Shown piece after piece: positions 38,816 through 48,162 of a stretch of 64,000 nt of DNA (position 1 is its first letter; every line of letters begins with the position of its first letter). Origin of the DNA: Silicimonas sp. (GTDB taxonomy: Bacteria; Pseudomonadota; Alphaproteobacteria; Rhodobacterales; Rhodobacteraceae). The notes below the pieces were generated by a model. That model saw only the letters and a list, made by a program, of their open reading frames with translations. It was not told where the DNA came from and ran no database searches. The position numbers were made by a program, and so were the translations under genes. The stretch covers positions 21,526 to 85,525 of the forward strand of contig JAJEGW010000198.1 of NCBI GenBank assembly GCA_022819605.1. The letters are read 5' to 3'.

Positions 38816-40102
38816 ATGACGAGCCCGCTACGTCTTGGAATTGCAGGCATCGGCACGGTCGGTGTCGGAACGATCCGCATCGTCCAGGATCAGGCCGCGC
38901 TCTTGAAGGCCCGCACGGGACGCGACATTGCGATCTCGGCGGTCTCGGCAAGAAGCAGAGACCTGGATCGGGGAATCCGGATTGCGGATTACGATTGGGC
39001 GGACGATCCTGTCGCACTGGCAAGCCGTGACGACGTGGACGTGTTCGTTGAACTCATAGGCGGGGCCGACGGGGTTGCGAAGCGGGCAACCGAAGCGGCC
39101 ATCGCGGCTGGCAAGGACGTTGTCACTGCCAACAAGGCACTTCTGGCCATCCACGGGCAAGCTCTCGGCGAGGCGGCGGAAGAGGCTGGCGTCTCCATCC
39201 GCTACGAGGCGGCTGTCGCGGGCGGTATCCCTTGCATAAAGGCGCTGTCGGAGGGGCTTGCAGGCAACGAAATCACACGGGTCATGGGCGTCATGAACGG
39301 CACCTGCAACTACATCCTGACCCGGATGCAGTCGGCTGGCCTCGACTACCAGACGGTATTCGCGGAGTGTGAACAACTTGGCTACCTGGAGGCGGATCCA
39401 AATCTCGACGTGGGCGGCATCGATGCAGGGCACAAGCTCGCTATTCTCGTTGCACTGGCCTTTGGCACCAAGGTTGACTTCGACGCGGTCCACATCGAGG
39501 GCATCAAGCGAATCTCGATTGAGGATATCGAGCAGGCAGCCGACATGGGTTTTCGAATCAAGCTACTCGGCGTTGCACAGAGGACGGCGCGCGGAATTGA
39601 TGCACGGATGTCACCCTGCCTCGTGCCCGCAGAGTCGCCGCTTGGCCAGCTCGAGGGTGCGTCGAACATGATCGTGCTGGAAGGCGACAGCGTCGGGCAA
39701 GTCGTTCTGCAGGGTGCCGGTGCCGGAGAAGGCCCGACGGCGAGCGCGGTCATCGGTGACATATGCGACCTGGCCCGGGGTTCGGCACGACCGGTCTTTG
39801 GAAAGCCGGTGGGAGAATTGGCGGAGGCGAAACGCGACGACGAAGCCGCTTCGGCAGCCTATTACCTGCGGATGCAACTCGTCGACAAACCGGGCGCGCT
39901 TGCCAAGATTGCCGCTGTCCTTGGGGATGCCGGGATCTCGATCAACCGCATGCGCCAATACAGGCACACGGAAGCCACGGCACCGGTTCTTATCGTCACT
40001 CACGAGGCAAAGCAGGAAGCGCTGCATAAGGCCATTGCGAACATGGACGGCACCGACGTGCTCGCATCTGCGCCAGTGGCGATCCGGATCGAGAAAGTCT
40101 GA
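38816..40102 (+). CDS. hom: Homoserine dehydrogenase
   Basis: Reduces aspartate semialdehyde to homoserine in threonine and methionine synthesis. The 428-residue, aspartokinase-free form has the Rossmann motif GIAGIGTVGVGTI at residues 7-19, VTANKALLAIHG near 103, the family signature MNGTCNYILTRM near 160 with EADPNLDVGGIDAGHK (substrate-binding acidic residues and catalytic Lys), and a C-terminal ACT domain (LVDKPGALAKIAAVLGDAGI) likely to bind threonine for feedback control. A GGAG site precedes the ATG. A hairpin follows the stop. Confidence 0.95.
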   Translation: MTSPLRLGIAGIGTVGVGTIRIVQDQAALLKARTGRDIAISAVSARSRDLDRGIRIADYDWADDPVALASRDDVDVFVELIGGADGVAKRATEAAIAAGKDVVTANKALLAIHGQALGEAAEEAGVSIRYEAAVAGGIPCIKALSEGLAGNEITRVMGVMNGTCNYILTRMQSAGLDYQTVFAECEQLGYLEADPNLDVGGIDAGHKLAILVALAFGTKVDFDAVHIEGIKRISIEDIEQAADMGFRIKLLGVAQRTARGIDARMSPCLVPAESPLGQLEGASNMIVLEGDSVGQVVLQGAGAGEGPTASAVIGDICDLARGSARPVFGKPVGELAEAKRDDEAASAAYYLRMQLVDKPGALAKIAAVLGDAGISINRMRQYRHTEATAPVLIVTHEAKQEALHKAIANMDGTDVLASAPVAIRIEKV

Positions 40103-40106
40103 CGTT

Positions 40107-40132
40107 GCGACGGCACCATGATTGTGCCGCGC
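40107..40132 (+). terminator. Hairpin after hom
   Basis: GCG-A-CGGCAC (40107-40116) pairs with GTGCCG-CGC (40124-40132) around the loop CATGATT, leaving one A bulged. It begins five bases after the hom stop. No T-run follows, so termination would be Rho-assisted or weak. Confidence 0.5.
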
Positions 40133-40212
40133 ATCGCATCCCAGAGCCGAGCACGACGCCCCAGCGTCCGATTGGCCTGTGCATGATCACGGTCGAGATG
40201 GCCAAGTGCACA

Positions 40213-40265
40213 TCCTTGCGAATTTCCGATCTTGGGTTCGAACGGGTTCAGATCCCGTCAAGGAA
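40213..40265 (+). other. tRNA-like remnant (acceptor plus T-arm only)
   Basis: TCCTTG (40213-40218) pairs with CAAGGA (40259-40264), and directly before the latter is a perfect T-arm-like hairpin ACGGG-TTCAGAT-CCCGT (40242-40258) with a seven-base loop. Only 23 bases join the two, too few for D and anticodon arms. Self-complementary TGGCCA copies lie outside both ends (40199-40204 and 40266-40271). It may be a decayed tRNA or an unrelated structured RNA. No CCA end is present. Confidence 0.3.
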
Positions 40266-40420
40266 TGGCCAACCGGTTGTCGGCGTCGTGCATGCAGAAC
40301 CGGATGGACGAATTGAATTGCCCCTCCAGGCAAAGACGATCCAGCAATTTGCGTGCGGGTTGCACACATCGCGCGCAGCCTTAGCGACATGCGGCATCCT
40401 GAACATCGGATGATCGACCG

Positions 40421-40987
40421 TCAGAGAAGCTGCCATACACTTGAACTGAAGAGCTCGGCACCGAGCAGCACGATGACCACGCCTCGGACGATCCAGCTTC
40501 GAAACCGCACGACGAGAAACATCGACAGCAAGACCGACAGGGCCACTTCGAAAGTGCCGACAATGCCTGCATGTGCATGGCGATCCCAGTAGCTGACGGG
40601 ACTTTCGAAGACCCAGTCCGAGATCGGCCAGAAATGCTGGCGCGCATCGTGCGTGTGAAACGGGAAGTCCAGCGCGAGATGAAGAAGCGCGGCGCTTGCA
40701 AATACCAATGCAAGCGGCCTTCGCAGCAAGAGGGCAACAACGAAAATGACGCCCCAGAGAACGAAACTGTTGTCGACGGCGAATACCGACTGCCAGGCAT
40801 CGGAGTAATAGTAGTCCCGAAAGACGACGCTTGGCGAAATGCCCAAGACGAAGATGGAAACTGACGCCATCACGTAGAGCGAGACATCCGGTGCGAGCGC
40901 CCCAAGAACCGCAGCCCGGAAGCTTCCCTTTCGATCCGGATTGGAAAACGCGGCGGCCCCGAGAATCAGGTGAGCGGGTGTGTTCAC
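40421..40987 (-). CDS. Membrane-bound metal-dependent hydrolase-like protein (YdjM/DUF457 type)
   Basis: A 188-residue inner-membrane protein with about five hydrophobic helices. The start MNTPAHLILGAAAF carries the conserved His, and later polar motifs GALAPDVSLY, HLALDFPFHTHDARQHFWP and DRHAHAG supply further His and Asp residues in the pattern of DUF457-like proteins. The enzymatic name is by family only; activity is unproven. It is transcribed alone and convergent with hom. Confidence 0.7.
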   Translation of the reverse strand: MNTPAHLILGAAAFSNPDRKGSFRAAVLGALAPDVSLYVMASVSIFVLGISPSVVFRDYYYSDAWQSVFAVDNSFVLWGVIFVVALLLRRPLALVFASAALLHLALDFPFHTHDARQHFWPISDWVFESPVSYWDRHAHAGIVGTFEVALSVLLSMFLVVRFRSWIVRGVVIVLLGAELFSSSVWQLL

Positions 40988-41613
40988 AGGTTCAGCGCCT
41001 CAAGCCGTCATCTGCCAGTTTCGAGTCCGCCCGCGCTCTCAAACTCGTCCTGAACCGACATGCGAATTTGGCATCGGAGTGGATTGTCGAAGTCACGTTC
41101 AGTTTCTTCACGGATCAGGTGCACCACAATGCGGCGCAGCGACCCGTTGTCTTCAACGGGAATTTCCGCCGTCTCAGTCCCCTTGGGAGCGACGGAACCA
41201 GCGCCTGTCGTAGCGGACGCCTTACGGCTCGAATCAGGATGGTGCCGAACTTGAAGGAGTTCTGCCACGACTCTTCGCCCAAGCCACAGCCTGAAGTTCG
41301 CGTCACAACATTTTGCCTGAAGTTTTGAACGCAACAAATTGATCTAAAATAAGAAATATCTAATCTCCTGTGGCCAGACCCAACTTCAACCGCTGCCGCT
41401 CGGCGAGAATAAGCAATTCGGATGCCGTGAACCCGGTCATTCGGAAGCCCAGTCGTGCGCCGCCCGGCAGGGTTCGCCTGACAGGCCAATGTCCTGCGCG
41501 GGCATCCCGAAGCGGCTTGAAAACAGGTGCTTGCCAACGGCCGCCCCACGCACCCAAGACCGGAACTGCGGCTCCCCTGTCGACCACCACGCCAGACAGC
41601 GACGCTGCGCCGG
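40988..41613. other. 626-base gap with a local AT-rich segment and no named gene
   Basis: The stretch at about 41325-41380 is clearly A+T-rich against the background (ACAAATTGATCTAAAATAAG and flanks) and could hold a promoter. A minus-strand frame starting with TTG at 41337 runs to 41008 (109 residues; it includes AEIPVEDNGSLRRIVVHLIR) directly beyond it and might be a real gene, but I recognise no family. Another minus-strand frame at 41360-41590 is likewise unassigned. Confidence 0.3.
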
Positions 41614-42975
41614 CTACTCTTGACCGATGGCGCGCAGGACACGGTCGAGCCTTTCGCCTTGCGGACTGGCGTAGCGGCTTGGTGCGCCCTTTACGGCGTC
41701 ATAGTACGCTTCCGGGTCATAGATCGGAACGTCCAGACCCAGGAACTCGGCCGTAAGGACACCGATTGCGTCCAGGATTTGATAGGCTGCAATATGGCGA
41801 TCTATTTCAACCGAAACACGGTTTGTCTGGGCGTCAAGGAGTTCCTGTTCCTGGTCCAGAACCTCAAGCGATGCACGCGCTCCCAGCAGGAATTCTTCCC
41901 GCACGCCTTGCAATGCCAGTTGTGCTGCGTCGACCTGCTGCTCGGATGCCTCGATGCCGGCCTCGGCCACAGCAAGGCTTGAATAGGCATTGCTCACATT
42001 CTGATCCACAATGAGTCCAGTCGTATGGAGTTGCGCCCGCACCTGATCGCGCTGCGATTGCGCTTTCCGCAACGCCGAGGGAATCGTGCCCCCCTGATAG
42101 ATCGGACCGCTCAACTGGAACCCGACGCTGGCCGTCCCGTCTCCATCGTCGTTGAATTCCATTCCTGCTGTTCCGGAGAGGGTTGGCAACCTGCTGCGAG
42201 CGGCACGCTCGACACTGATGTCCACGACCTTCGTCTGGTGCTGCACCTGCTTCAGCTGAGGGTTGTGCTCCCGCGCCATTGCGCGGGCTTCTTGCTCGGT
42301 ACCCGGCACGCTGGGCGGGTCGGGGGGTGGCACCAGGGTACCTGGGTAACTTCCGATTGTTGCCTTGTACTGTTCCCTGGCCCTTGCGAAACTGCCTTCC
42401 TCAGCTGCAAGGCCGCTTCTTGCCGCAGCTAAACGGGCCTCGGCGACCGATACGTCCGTCCGGCTCAGTTCCCCCACTTCAAATCGGTCGCGCGTTGCGC
42501 GGAGGTGTTCGGTCAGGAGTCGCACATTGTTCTTGCGGAGTTCGACGAAGGCCTCCGCACGGCGCACGCCAAGATAGGCCGTGACCGCGTTCAGCAGGAC
42601 CGAGTTCTCCACGTCCACCAACGCGGCCCGGGTTGCCAGAACGGTCTCCTTTGCTGCATCGACACCAAGCTTGCGTCGGTCGCCATCGTACAGGCCCAAG
42701 CCAACCGACAGGGAGGCCGCAAGCGAGCCACCGTCGTTCGGCATCCGGTTCGAATAGTTCGCTCCGAGCGTGTAGTTGACGACTGGGCGGAGTGCCGCGA
42801 CGGCCTGCGCCACGTCTTCGTCGGCGGCCCGGAGAACGGCCCTGTTCTGCTCGATGAGCCCGCTCGTCCGGTACGCCATGGCCAAGGCGTCGGACAGGGA
42901 TTCCGCCATCACGGGCTGCACAGTCAGCGCTGCCCCGATTGCTGCCAATCCCGACTTTCTCGCCCAGCCCAGCAT
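41614..42975 (-). CDS. tolC: TolC family outer membrane channel protein
   Basis: Outer-membrane, trans-periplasmic channel for type I secretion or RND efflux. After a signal peptide (residues 1-25, cut after VMAE-type region) the 453-residue protein shows the two internally related halves of the outer-membrane efflux family: SLSDALAMAYRTSGLIEQNRA and NYSNRMPNDGGSLAASLSVGLGLYDG in the first, ISVERAARSRLPTLSG and GFQLSGPIYQGG in the second. Both halves have long Ala/Glu/Arg helices. The start at 42975 follows GGAGACGCGAG; upstream in-frame codons are not conserved. It follows pcm after 16 bases, a pairing common in alphaproteobacteria. Confidence 0.9.
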   Translation of the reverse strand: MLGWARKSGLAAIGAALTVQPVMAESLSDALAMAYRTSGLIEQNRAVLRAADEDVAQAVAALRPVVNYTLGANYSNRMPNDGGSLAASLSVGLGLYDGDRRKLGVDAAKETVLATRAALVDVENSVLLNAVTAYLGVRRAEAFVELRKNNVRLLTEHLRATRDRFEVGELSRTDVSVAEARLAAARSGLAAEEGSFARAREQYKATIGSYPGTLVPPPDPPSVPGTEQEARAMAREHNPQLKQVQHQTKVVDISVERAARSRLPTLSGTAGMEFNDDGDGTASVGFQLSGPIYQGGTIPSALRKAQSQRDQVRAQLHTTGLIVDQNVSNAYSSLAVAEAGIEASEQQVDAAQLALQGVREEFLLGARASLEVLDQEQELLDAQTNRVSVEIDRHIAAYQILDAIGVLTAEFLGLDVPIYDPEAYYDAVKGAPSRYASPQGERLDRVLRAIGQE

Positions 42976-42991
42976 CTCGCGTCTCCAATTC

Positions 42992-43645
42992 CTACAGCGC
43001 GAACTCGCGCCGTTTCTCGAATCCCGGCAGAACCGGCGCCGCTGCGTTGAAGGCAAACCTCCAGCTGACGCCTTGTGCACCCTTGTAACCCACGCGCGCA
43101 GTGCCGAGCGCATCTTCCAGAAAGATCGCCACAATGCGTCCGCCCTCTTTCAACTGGTCGACAAGGGCGTCCGGGATTTCTTGCACGGCACCCTCGATGA
43201 GCACCACGTCATAGGGACCATGCTTCGGGGCACCGTCCACCAGGGCGCCACTTGTGACCGCCACATTGTCAGCCGATGCCTCGCTCAAGGCGCGTTCCGC
43301 TTCGCCAGCCAGATCAGCATCTTCTTCCAGGGCGATCACGGCTTCGGCCATGCGTGCAGCCAGCGCCGATGAATATCCAAGACCTGCTCCCACATCGAGC
43401 ACGAGTTCGTCAGGCTGGATGTCCGCCGCCTGAAGCAACTTCGACATCGTGCGTGGAGCAATCACCACTCGCCCGCGCCCCAAGGGCACGTTCACGCCCG
43501 CGTAGGCCGCGTCCATCTGCTCGGAAGGCACGAAGAGTTCGCGCGGGACCGAAAGCATGGCGTCCAGGACCCGGAAACTCGTGACATCCGAGGGACGTAC
43601 CTGGGTGTCAACCATGGTTATGCGACGCTGAGCAAAATCGGCCAT
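42992..43645 (-). CDS. pcm: Protein-L-isoaspartate O-methyltransferase
   Basis: SAM-dependent enzyme that methylates L-isoaspartyl residues to start protein repair. The 217-residue sequence includes MVDTQVRPSDVTSFRVLDAM near the start, the SAM-binding motif LVLDVGAGLGYSSALAARM near residue 82, and a later strand YDVVLIEGAVQEIPDAL. The alphaproteobacterial subgroup lacks some residues of the E. coli enzyme, so repair activity is probable rather than certain. It shares an operon with tolC. Confidence 0.88.
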   Translation of the reverse strand: MADFAQRRITMVDTQVRPSDVTSFRVLDAMLSVPRELFVPSEQMDAAYAGVNVPLGRGRVVIAPRTMSKLLQAADIQPDELVLDVGAGLGYSSALAARMAEAVIALEEDADLAGEAERALSEASADNVAVTSGALVDGAPKHGPYDVVLIEGAVQEIPDALVDQLKEGGRIVAIFLEDALGTARVGYKGAQGVSWRFAFNAAAPVLPGFEKRREFAL

Positions 43646-43852
43646 TCAGCGAACTCTTTCGATTGGCGGCGTAGCGTTATTTCAAACACAGATGTTGGGG
43701 GGCGACAAGGTCTCCAGCCGTCAATCTGCGCTTGCAACATCTGTCTGACGTGGTTTCTGCCTGCTTCGCGACACAAGGCGACCAGGATGGCCGCGCGACG
43801 GGTTCGCTACTTGCGTTTGCGAGAAATGCAGCCTACTTCAGTTGGACCTCTT

Positions 43853-43926
43853 GGCGAGTTGGCGGAGTGGTTACGCAGCGGATTGCAAATCCGTGTACAC
43901 CGGTTCGATTCCGGTACTCGCCTCCA
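43853..43926 (+). tRNA. tRNA-Cys (anticodon GCA)
   Basis: The acceptor stem GGCGAGT (43853-43859) pairs with ACTCGCC (43916-43922), followed by discriminator T (U in the tRNA) and an encoded CCA (43924-43926). The anticodon arm GGATT-GCA-AATCC gives anticodon GCA. The T-arm is CCGGTTCGATTCCGG. U as discriminator is the standard identity element for tRNA-Cys. Confidence 0.97.
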
Positions 43927-44610
43927 AAGTTCCCTTGTTCAGTCCATATCACCTCATGAACCTGACCGTCGGCGGGTTGAACTTTCCTGAATTGGCACCG
44001 GTGGCGCACCGATTCAGCGCCAAATGTTCCGAGGCGCTGCACCTCGTATCCACTGGTCTTGAAGGTCTCTGTGCCCTGATTTCAAGCTTGCCCGCGATCT
44101 CAATGCCACGACAGTTCAATCCATGATGTCTGCTCGCGTCAATCAAGCTGCTGACGCTCCTCGTATCTGAGACCGGTCACTCGCCGAGACCTGCCACATG
44201 CAGTGCGCCCGTTCTGGTGATCGTCGACAGGATTTGCCGTTCACGAAAGCCCAGTCAGGCCAATGCTGCTTCCTGCCGATTCTTCAAGTCCTTCGCAATC
44301 TGTTCGTTCAGGATCCACCCCGGTTGCCGCGATGCAGTGTCCCACGCGCAGCTCGACGTACCGATGATGCAAAAATGCCGCACTGAAAGGGAATGTACGG
44401 GTTCGCTCTTCATCTCGAACGAAGCGCAAGGTAACGGCATCGGCGCAGTGCTCATGCACAGCATGCAACGCTGCCACCTTCACTGCTGTCGCCCCTTCCT
44501 GGCCAAGACCCTCCGCCTTGCGGGAAACGCTGACGTCGTTCGCAAGAGACAGCGTTCCTCTCGCAGCAATCCAACGCCGCTCGCGCGGGTCAACATGTAG
44601 GAGAGCATAG
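43927..44610. other. 684-base gap with no recognisable gene
   Basis: Between tRNA-Cys and the phosphoesterase gene. Open frames occur on both strands (plus 44217-44600, minus 44241-44627) but overlap one another and resemble nothing I know. The last 20 bases contain AGGAGAG, the ribosome binding site of the next gene. I see no hairpin or repeat that stands out. Confidence 0.3.
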
Positions 44611-45180
44611 ATGGCGCACTGGTACACGGCCGACCTTCACTTTGGCCATGGAAACATCATTCGGCTCTGCAACCGGCCGTTTCGCGATGCCGACCAAATG
44701 GACGCGATCCTGATGGAGAACCTCAAGTGTTGCGTGGGACGGGGCGACCATCTCTGGATCGTCGGCGACTTCGCGTTCGGCAGAAGGTCGAAAGACACAG
44801 TCTGGTTGCGCGAACTCTTCGACCAGCTGCCGGGTGCACGCAAGCACCTGCTCATCGGCAACCACGACAATTTCCATACCCAGGAACTGCCTTGGGACAG
44901 CCTGTCGCATCTGGTCGAGCTCAAGGATGGCCCCAAGAACAGCCGGGCCAACACGTTGTGCCATTACCCCATGGTGACGTGGAACCATTCGCGGCGCGGC
45001 GCGTTGCAGCTCTTTGGGCATGTCCACGACAATTGGGCAGGCACACGGAACTCGGTCAACGTCGGCGTCGACCTCTGGGACTTCATGCCCGTGCGGATCG
45101 AAGAGGTTCGGGAGCGCGCGAAGGAGCTTCCGGTGAACTTGCACTGGGATGACGCGGAGCCGGGCGCAGACTTGGGGTAG
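44611..45180 (+). CDS. Calcineurin-like metallophosphoesterase
   Basis: A 189-residue single-domain phosphoesterase. The five metal-binding blocks are present in order: DLHFGHGN at residues 8-15, VGDFAFG near 51, IGNHDNFH near 82, CHYPMVTW near 112 and FGHVHDNW near 132. This is the short prokaryotic form often annotated as hydrolase or phosphoesterase without a defined substrate. AGGAGAG precedes the ATG at a good distance. It is transcribed alone. Confidence 0.88.
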   Translation: MAHWYTADLHFGHGNIIRLCNRPFRDADQMDAILMENLKCCVGRGDHLWIVGDFAFGRRSKDTVWLRELFDQLPGARKHLLIGNHDNFHTQELPWDSLSHLVELKDGPKNSRANTLCHYPMVTWNHSRRGALQLFGHVHDNWAGTRNSVNVGVDLWDFMPVRIEEVRERAKELPVNLHWDDAEPGADLG

Positions 45181-45518
45181 ATAGCCCTGCCAGTCTTGTC
45201 CGTCGCCGATTGGAAGGCGATCTGCTCAGCACGCATTGCGCCGCACCTACAGAAGGGAGCGGTAGTGCATATGTGTCCGTCGGTGCTTGCCGGAGCGCCA
45301 GACGTTCAATGGTACCTGATCCCATCGCGTTGGCAGACCGCTCGTGACATCGTCGACGACAATCCTTGTTGGATGTTGTCGCCTTGTTCAGTGCAGCAGT
45401 GCAACTCGGAATGGCGCGCAAGGTGACAACAAGAGAAATGAGTTTCGGTCGTATATGAACTCGGCTCGTTGCGTTGGCGCAACTCTGTTGGCGGCCAGCA
45501 GAGAGCTTCCTCTTGCCC
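45181..45518. other. 338-base gap with no recognisable gene
   Basis: Converging ends of the phosphoesterase and sulfatase genes. A plus-strand frame at 45196-45426 (starting with TTG) is open but not like any known protein. No terminator-like hairpin is obvious. Confidence 0.3.
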
Positions 45519-47135
45519 TCACCGTCGTGCATGAGGCGGCAGACTGAGGCCGCCTGCCTCGAGTTCTACCCGATCCCGGTACCCGATCAGGATTCCGGGC
45601 GGTTCTCGGGCAACTGTCATTGCCTCAATCTCTTCCGCCGTTCTGGTGATCCGGTTGTGGTGCTGCCGAGTCCACTCGAAATGCAGCCCGCGCAGCCTAC
45701 CGACCTGTTCGGCGAAGGCCAGATCGCCTCCTAGGTCGACCAGTTCGTCCGGATCGGATTCCAGATCGAACAGCATGGGGCGCATCTCTTCGACATGCAC
45801 ATATTTCCAGCGCCCGTCGAAGATCATCGTCAGCCGGGCGTCGCCCTGATCGACTCCAACCGCCCTGCGAGCATCGCGCGTGGCGTAGTCGTATTCGGAT
45901 ACGCAGAAGTCTCGCCACGGCGCCTCCTGACCATGAAGCAATGGCTGCAATGACATTCCCTCATGGATGTTCGGCTTGGGCTGGCCGCCAAAGAACTCGA
46001 CAAAGGTCGGTGCCAGATCGACGCCTTCCACAAGCCGATCCACGGTCGTTCCCCGGGTTGAATCCGCTCCGCGTCGCGGATCGTACACGATCAAGGGAAC
46101 GCGAGCCGAGCAGTCGTAGAACAGGTCCTTTTCGCCCATCCAGTGATCACCCATGTTGTCGCCGTGATCCGAGCAGAACACGATCATCGTGTCGTCCAGT
46201 CGCCCGCACTCCCCAAGGTAGGTGAAGAGGCGACCCAAATTGTCATCCAGTTCCCGAATCAGGCCCATGTAAACCGGCGCAACCAGGTTGCGCACTTCGT
46301 CACGGGAAAAGCTCTTGCTCACGCGCATGTCCATCCACGCCTGCATGAGCGGATGGTCGGACTGACGCTCGCCATCGCTGCGATTTACAGGCGGCAAGTC
46401 GGAAGCCGAAAACATGTCGTTGTACGGGGCCGGCGCCAGATACGGCCAGTGCGGCTTGATGTAGCTCAAGTGGCACAGCCAAGGCTGGTCGCCCTGCCCT
46501 TCGATGAACTCGATCCCGCGCGTCGTGAGCCATGCCGTTTCCGAATGTTCCTTCGGCACTCGCGCAGCAAGCGGCGCGTTTTCCAGCATCCATCCGGAAC
46601 GCATTTCTCCGTCCGGGCCAGTCGCCGTGTTGGCCCATTCCTCCCACGGGTTGTCCCCGTCCATGCCATGGCCACGCAGGTACCGGTCATAGTCCTCGGC
46701 ATGCCGTGACGGATAATCTGAATGATTGGTGCCGTCGTCGCGCACGAACACCTCGAACCCGCATTCGCTGACAAGCGCACCGATGGTTCCTTCCGGCTCG
46801 ATCCCGAGCCGCTTCATGCCGTCCAGGTCGGGCGTCATGTGCGTCTTGCCAACCAGGGTGCACTTGACCCCGATTTCGCGGAGATGCTCCCCCAGGGTCG
46901 GCTCACCGACGCGAAGTGGAAACCCGTTCCAAGTGGAGCCGTGGCTGCGGACGTAACGGCCAGTGTAATAGCTCATCCGGCTCGGCCCGCAGATCGGGGA
47001 CTGAACGTACGCCCTGTTGAAACGCACGCCCCGAAACGCCAGCCAATCCAGGTTGGGCGTCTCGATGTGCCTGGCGCCGTAGCAGCTGAGATAATCCCAG
47101 CGCAGCTGATCCGCCATGATCCATAGAACATTCAA
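45519..47135 (-). CDS. Sulfatase / alkaline phosphatase superfamily hydrolase
   Basis: Formylglycine-type hydrolase of about 538 residues. The signature SPICGPSRMSYYTGRYVR contains the Cys (about residue 49) that is converted to formylglycine. Other ligands appear in NVLWIMADQLRWDYLSCYG, LVGKTHMTPDLDG, PWLCHLSYIKPHWPY and VFCSDHGDNMGDHWMGEKD. There is no signal peptide, so the enzyme should act in the cytoplasm. It could cleave a sulfate ester or a phosphonate or phosphate monoester. It is last in the ABC-transporter operon. I prefer the TTG start at 47135, eight bases after AGGAAGGG and one base from the livM stop; an in-frame ATG at 47162 would overlap livM by 26 bases. Confidence 0.85.
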   Translation of the reverse strand: MNVLWIMADQLRWDYLSCYGARHIETPNLDWLAFRGVRFNRAYVQSPICGPSRMSYYTGRYVRSHGSTWNGFPLRVGEPTLGEHLREIGVKCTLVGKTHMTPDLDGMKRLGIEPEGTIGALVSECGFEVFVRDDGTNHSDYPSRHAEDYDRYLRGHGMDGDNPWEEWANTATGPDGEMRSGWMLENAPLAARVPKEHSETAWLTTRGIEFIEGQGDQPWLCHLSYIKPHWPYLAPAPYNDMFSASDLPPVNRSDGERQSDHPLMQAWMDMRVSKSFSRDEVRNLVAPVYMGLIRELDDNLGRLFTYLGECGRLDDTMIVFCSDHGDNMGDHWMGEKDLFYDCSARVPLIVYDPRRGADSTRGTTVDRLVEGVDLAPTFVEFFGGQPKPNIHEGMSLQPLLHGQEAPWRDFCVSEYDYATRDARRAVGVDQGDARLTMIFDGRWKYVHVEEMRPMLFDLESDPDELVDLGGDLAFAEQVGRLRGLHFEWTRQHHNRITRTAEEIEAMTVAREPPGILIGYRDRVELEAGGLSLPPHARR

Positions 47136-47136
47136 T

Positions 47137-48162
47137 TCAAGATCCCTTCCTGTCCTTGCCATCGTAGTGAACGCGATAGCTCAGCGGAAAGAGCTCGAGA
47201 TCATAGCGGTCACGAATCAATCCCCAGATGCCCTTGGGTGCCTTCAGCATCACCACGATGGCCACAGCGCCGAGGATCATGAGGTAGATCGTGCCAAAGT
47301 CCGCCAGGGTTTCCCGAATCGCGAAGAAGACAAGCGTGCCGATGATCGGCCCTTCCAGCGTTCCGATCCCGCCGATCACGACGATGAAAATCACGAAGGC
47401 AGTCCAGTCGTTGACCGAAAACGCGGCATCAGGCGAAATCCGTAGCTTCTGGAGAAATATCAGCCCGCCGACAATCGCGGTCAGCGCAGAAGTCACGACA
47501 TAAACTTCCAGCTTCGTCCGCCAGATATCGATACCCAAGCCGGATGCGGCAGCCTCGCTGTCCCTGATTGCGGTAAGGGCCAGTCCCCTGCGCGACCTCA
47601 GGAACAGGTAGATGGTCCCGATGACCACGACGGCGGCCCCCAGCGCCAGCCAGTAACTCAGGGCCTCGCGTCCCGACCTGGATGATGAAAGCGACCTGAC
47701 AATGCCGACCGGCAGCGACGACCCCGAACCGCCGCCCAAGGCGGACACCTGCGCAAATGACAGGCGAAACACCTCCGCCACCACCCAAGTGCCAATGGCG
47801 AAGTAGGCTCCCTTGAGCCGAAAGATGAGCGTGGCGACAGGGACGGAAACCGCCGCGGCGAGGCCTCCGGCTGCGGCAATGGCCGCGATCGGGTGCAGTC
47901 CGCCAAACACCGTAAGGGCAAAGAGCATGTAGCCCCCAAATCCGACATAGGCCTGCTGCCCTACCGAAACCAGACCCGCGTAGCCTGCCATCAAGTTCCA
48001 CAGGCAGGCCAGGGACAGGTACAGGTAGATCTCGCCCATGAGCCGCATGTCGGCCCGCCCCGCCCACCAAGGTGCAAGCGCAAGCATGGCCAATGCCAGC
48101 GCCGCGACGAGCATCGCGATGCGCGAGGCCCGCGTCGCGCGCGTGACTGCAGGGGCGTTCAA
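47137..48162 (-). CDS. livM: Branched-chain amino acid-type ABC transporter permease LivM
   Basis: Inner-membrane permease of a HAAT-family importer, about 341 residues with some ten hydrophobic helices. Family motifs are NLMAGYAGLVSVGQQAYVG near the N-terminus, and the cytoplasmic coupling loop ALTAIRDSEAAASGLGID. The last helices include VIGGIGTLEGPIIGTLVFF. The long open frame reaches 48243, but TTG at 48162 overlaps the livH stop by four bases (TTGA) with GAGGGTGGAG before it, and I take this as the start. An ATG or GTG further upstream lies inside livH. Confidence 0.88.
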   Translation of the reverse strand: MNAPAVTRATRASRIAMLVAALALAMLALAPWWAGRADMRLMGEIYLYLSLACLWNLMAGYAGLVSVGQQAYVGFGGYMLFALTVFGGLHPIAAIAAAGGLAAAVSVPVATLIFRLKGAYFAIGTWVVAEVFRLSFAQVSALGGGSGSSLPVGIVRSLSSSRSGREALSYWLALGAAVVVIGTIYLFLRSRRGLALTAIRDSEAAASGLGIDIWRTKLEVYVVTSALTAIVGGLIFLQKLRISPDAAFSVNDWTAFVIFIVVIGGIGTLEGPIIGTLVFFAIRETLADFGTIYLMILGAVAIVVMLKAPKGIWGLIRDRYDLELFPLSYRVHYDGKDRKGS

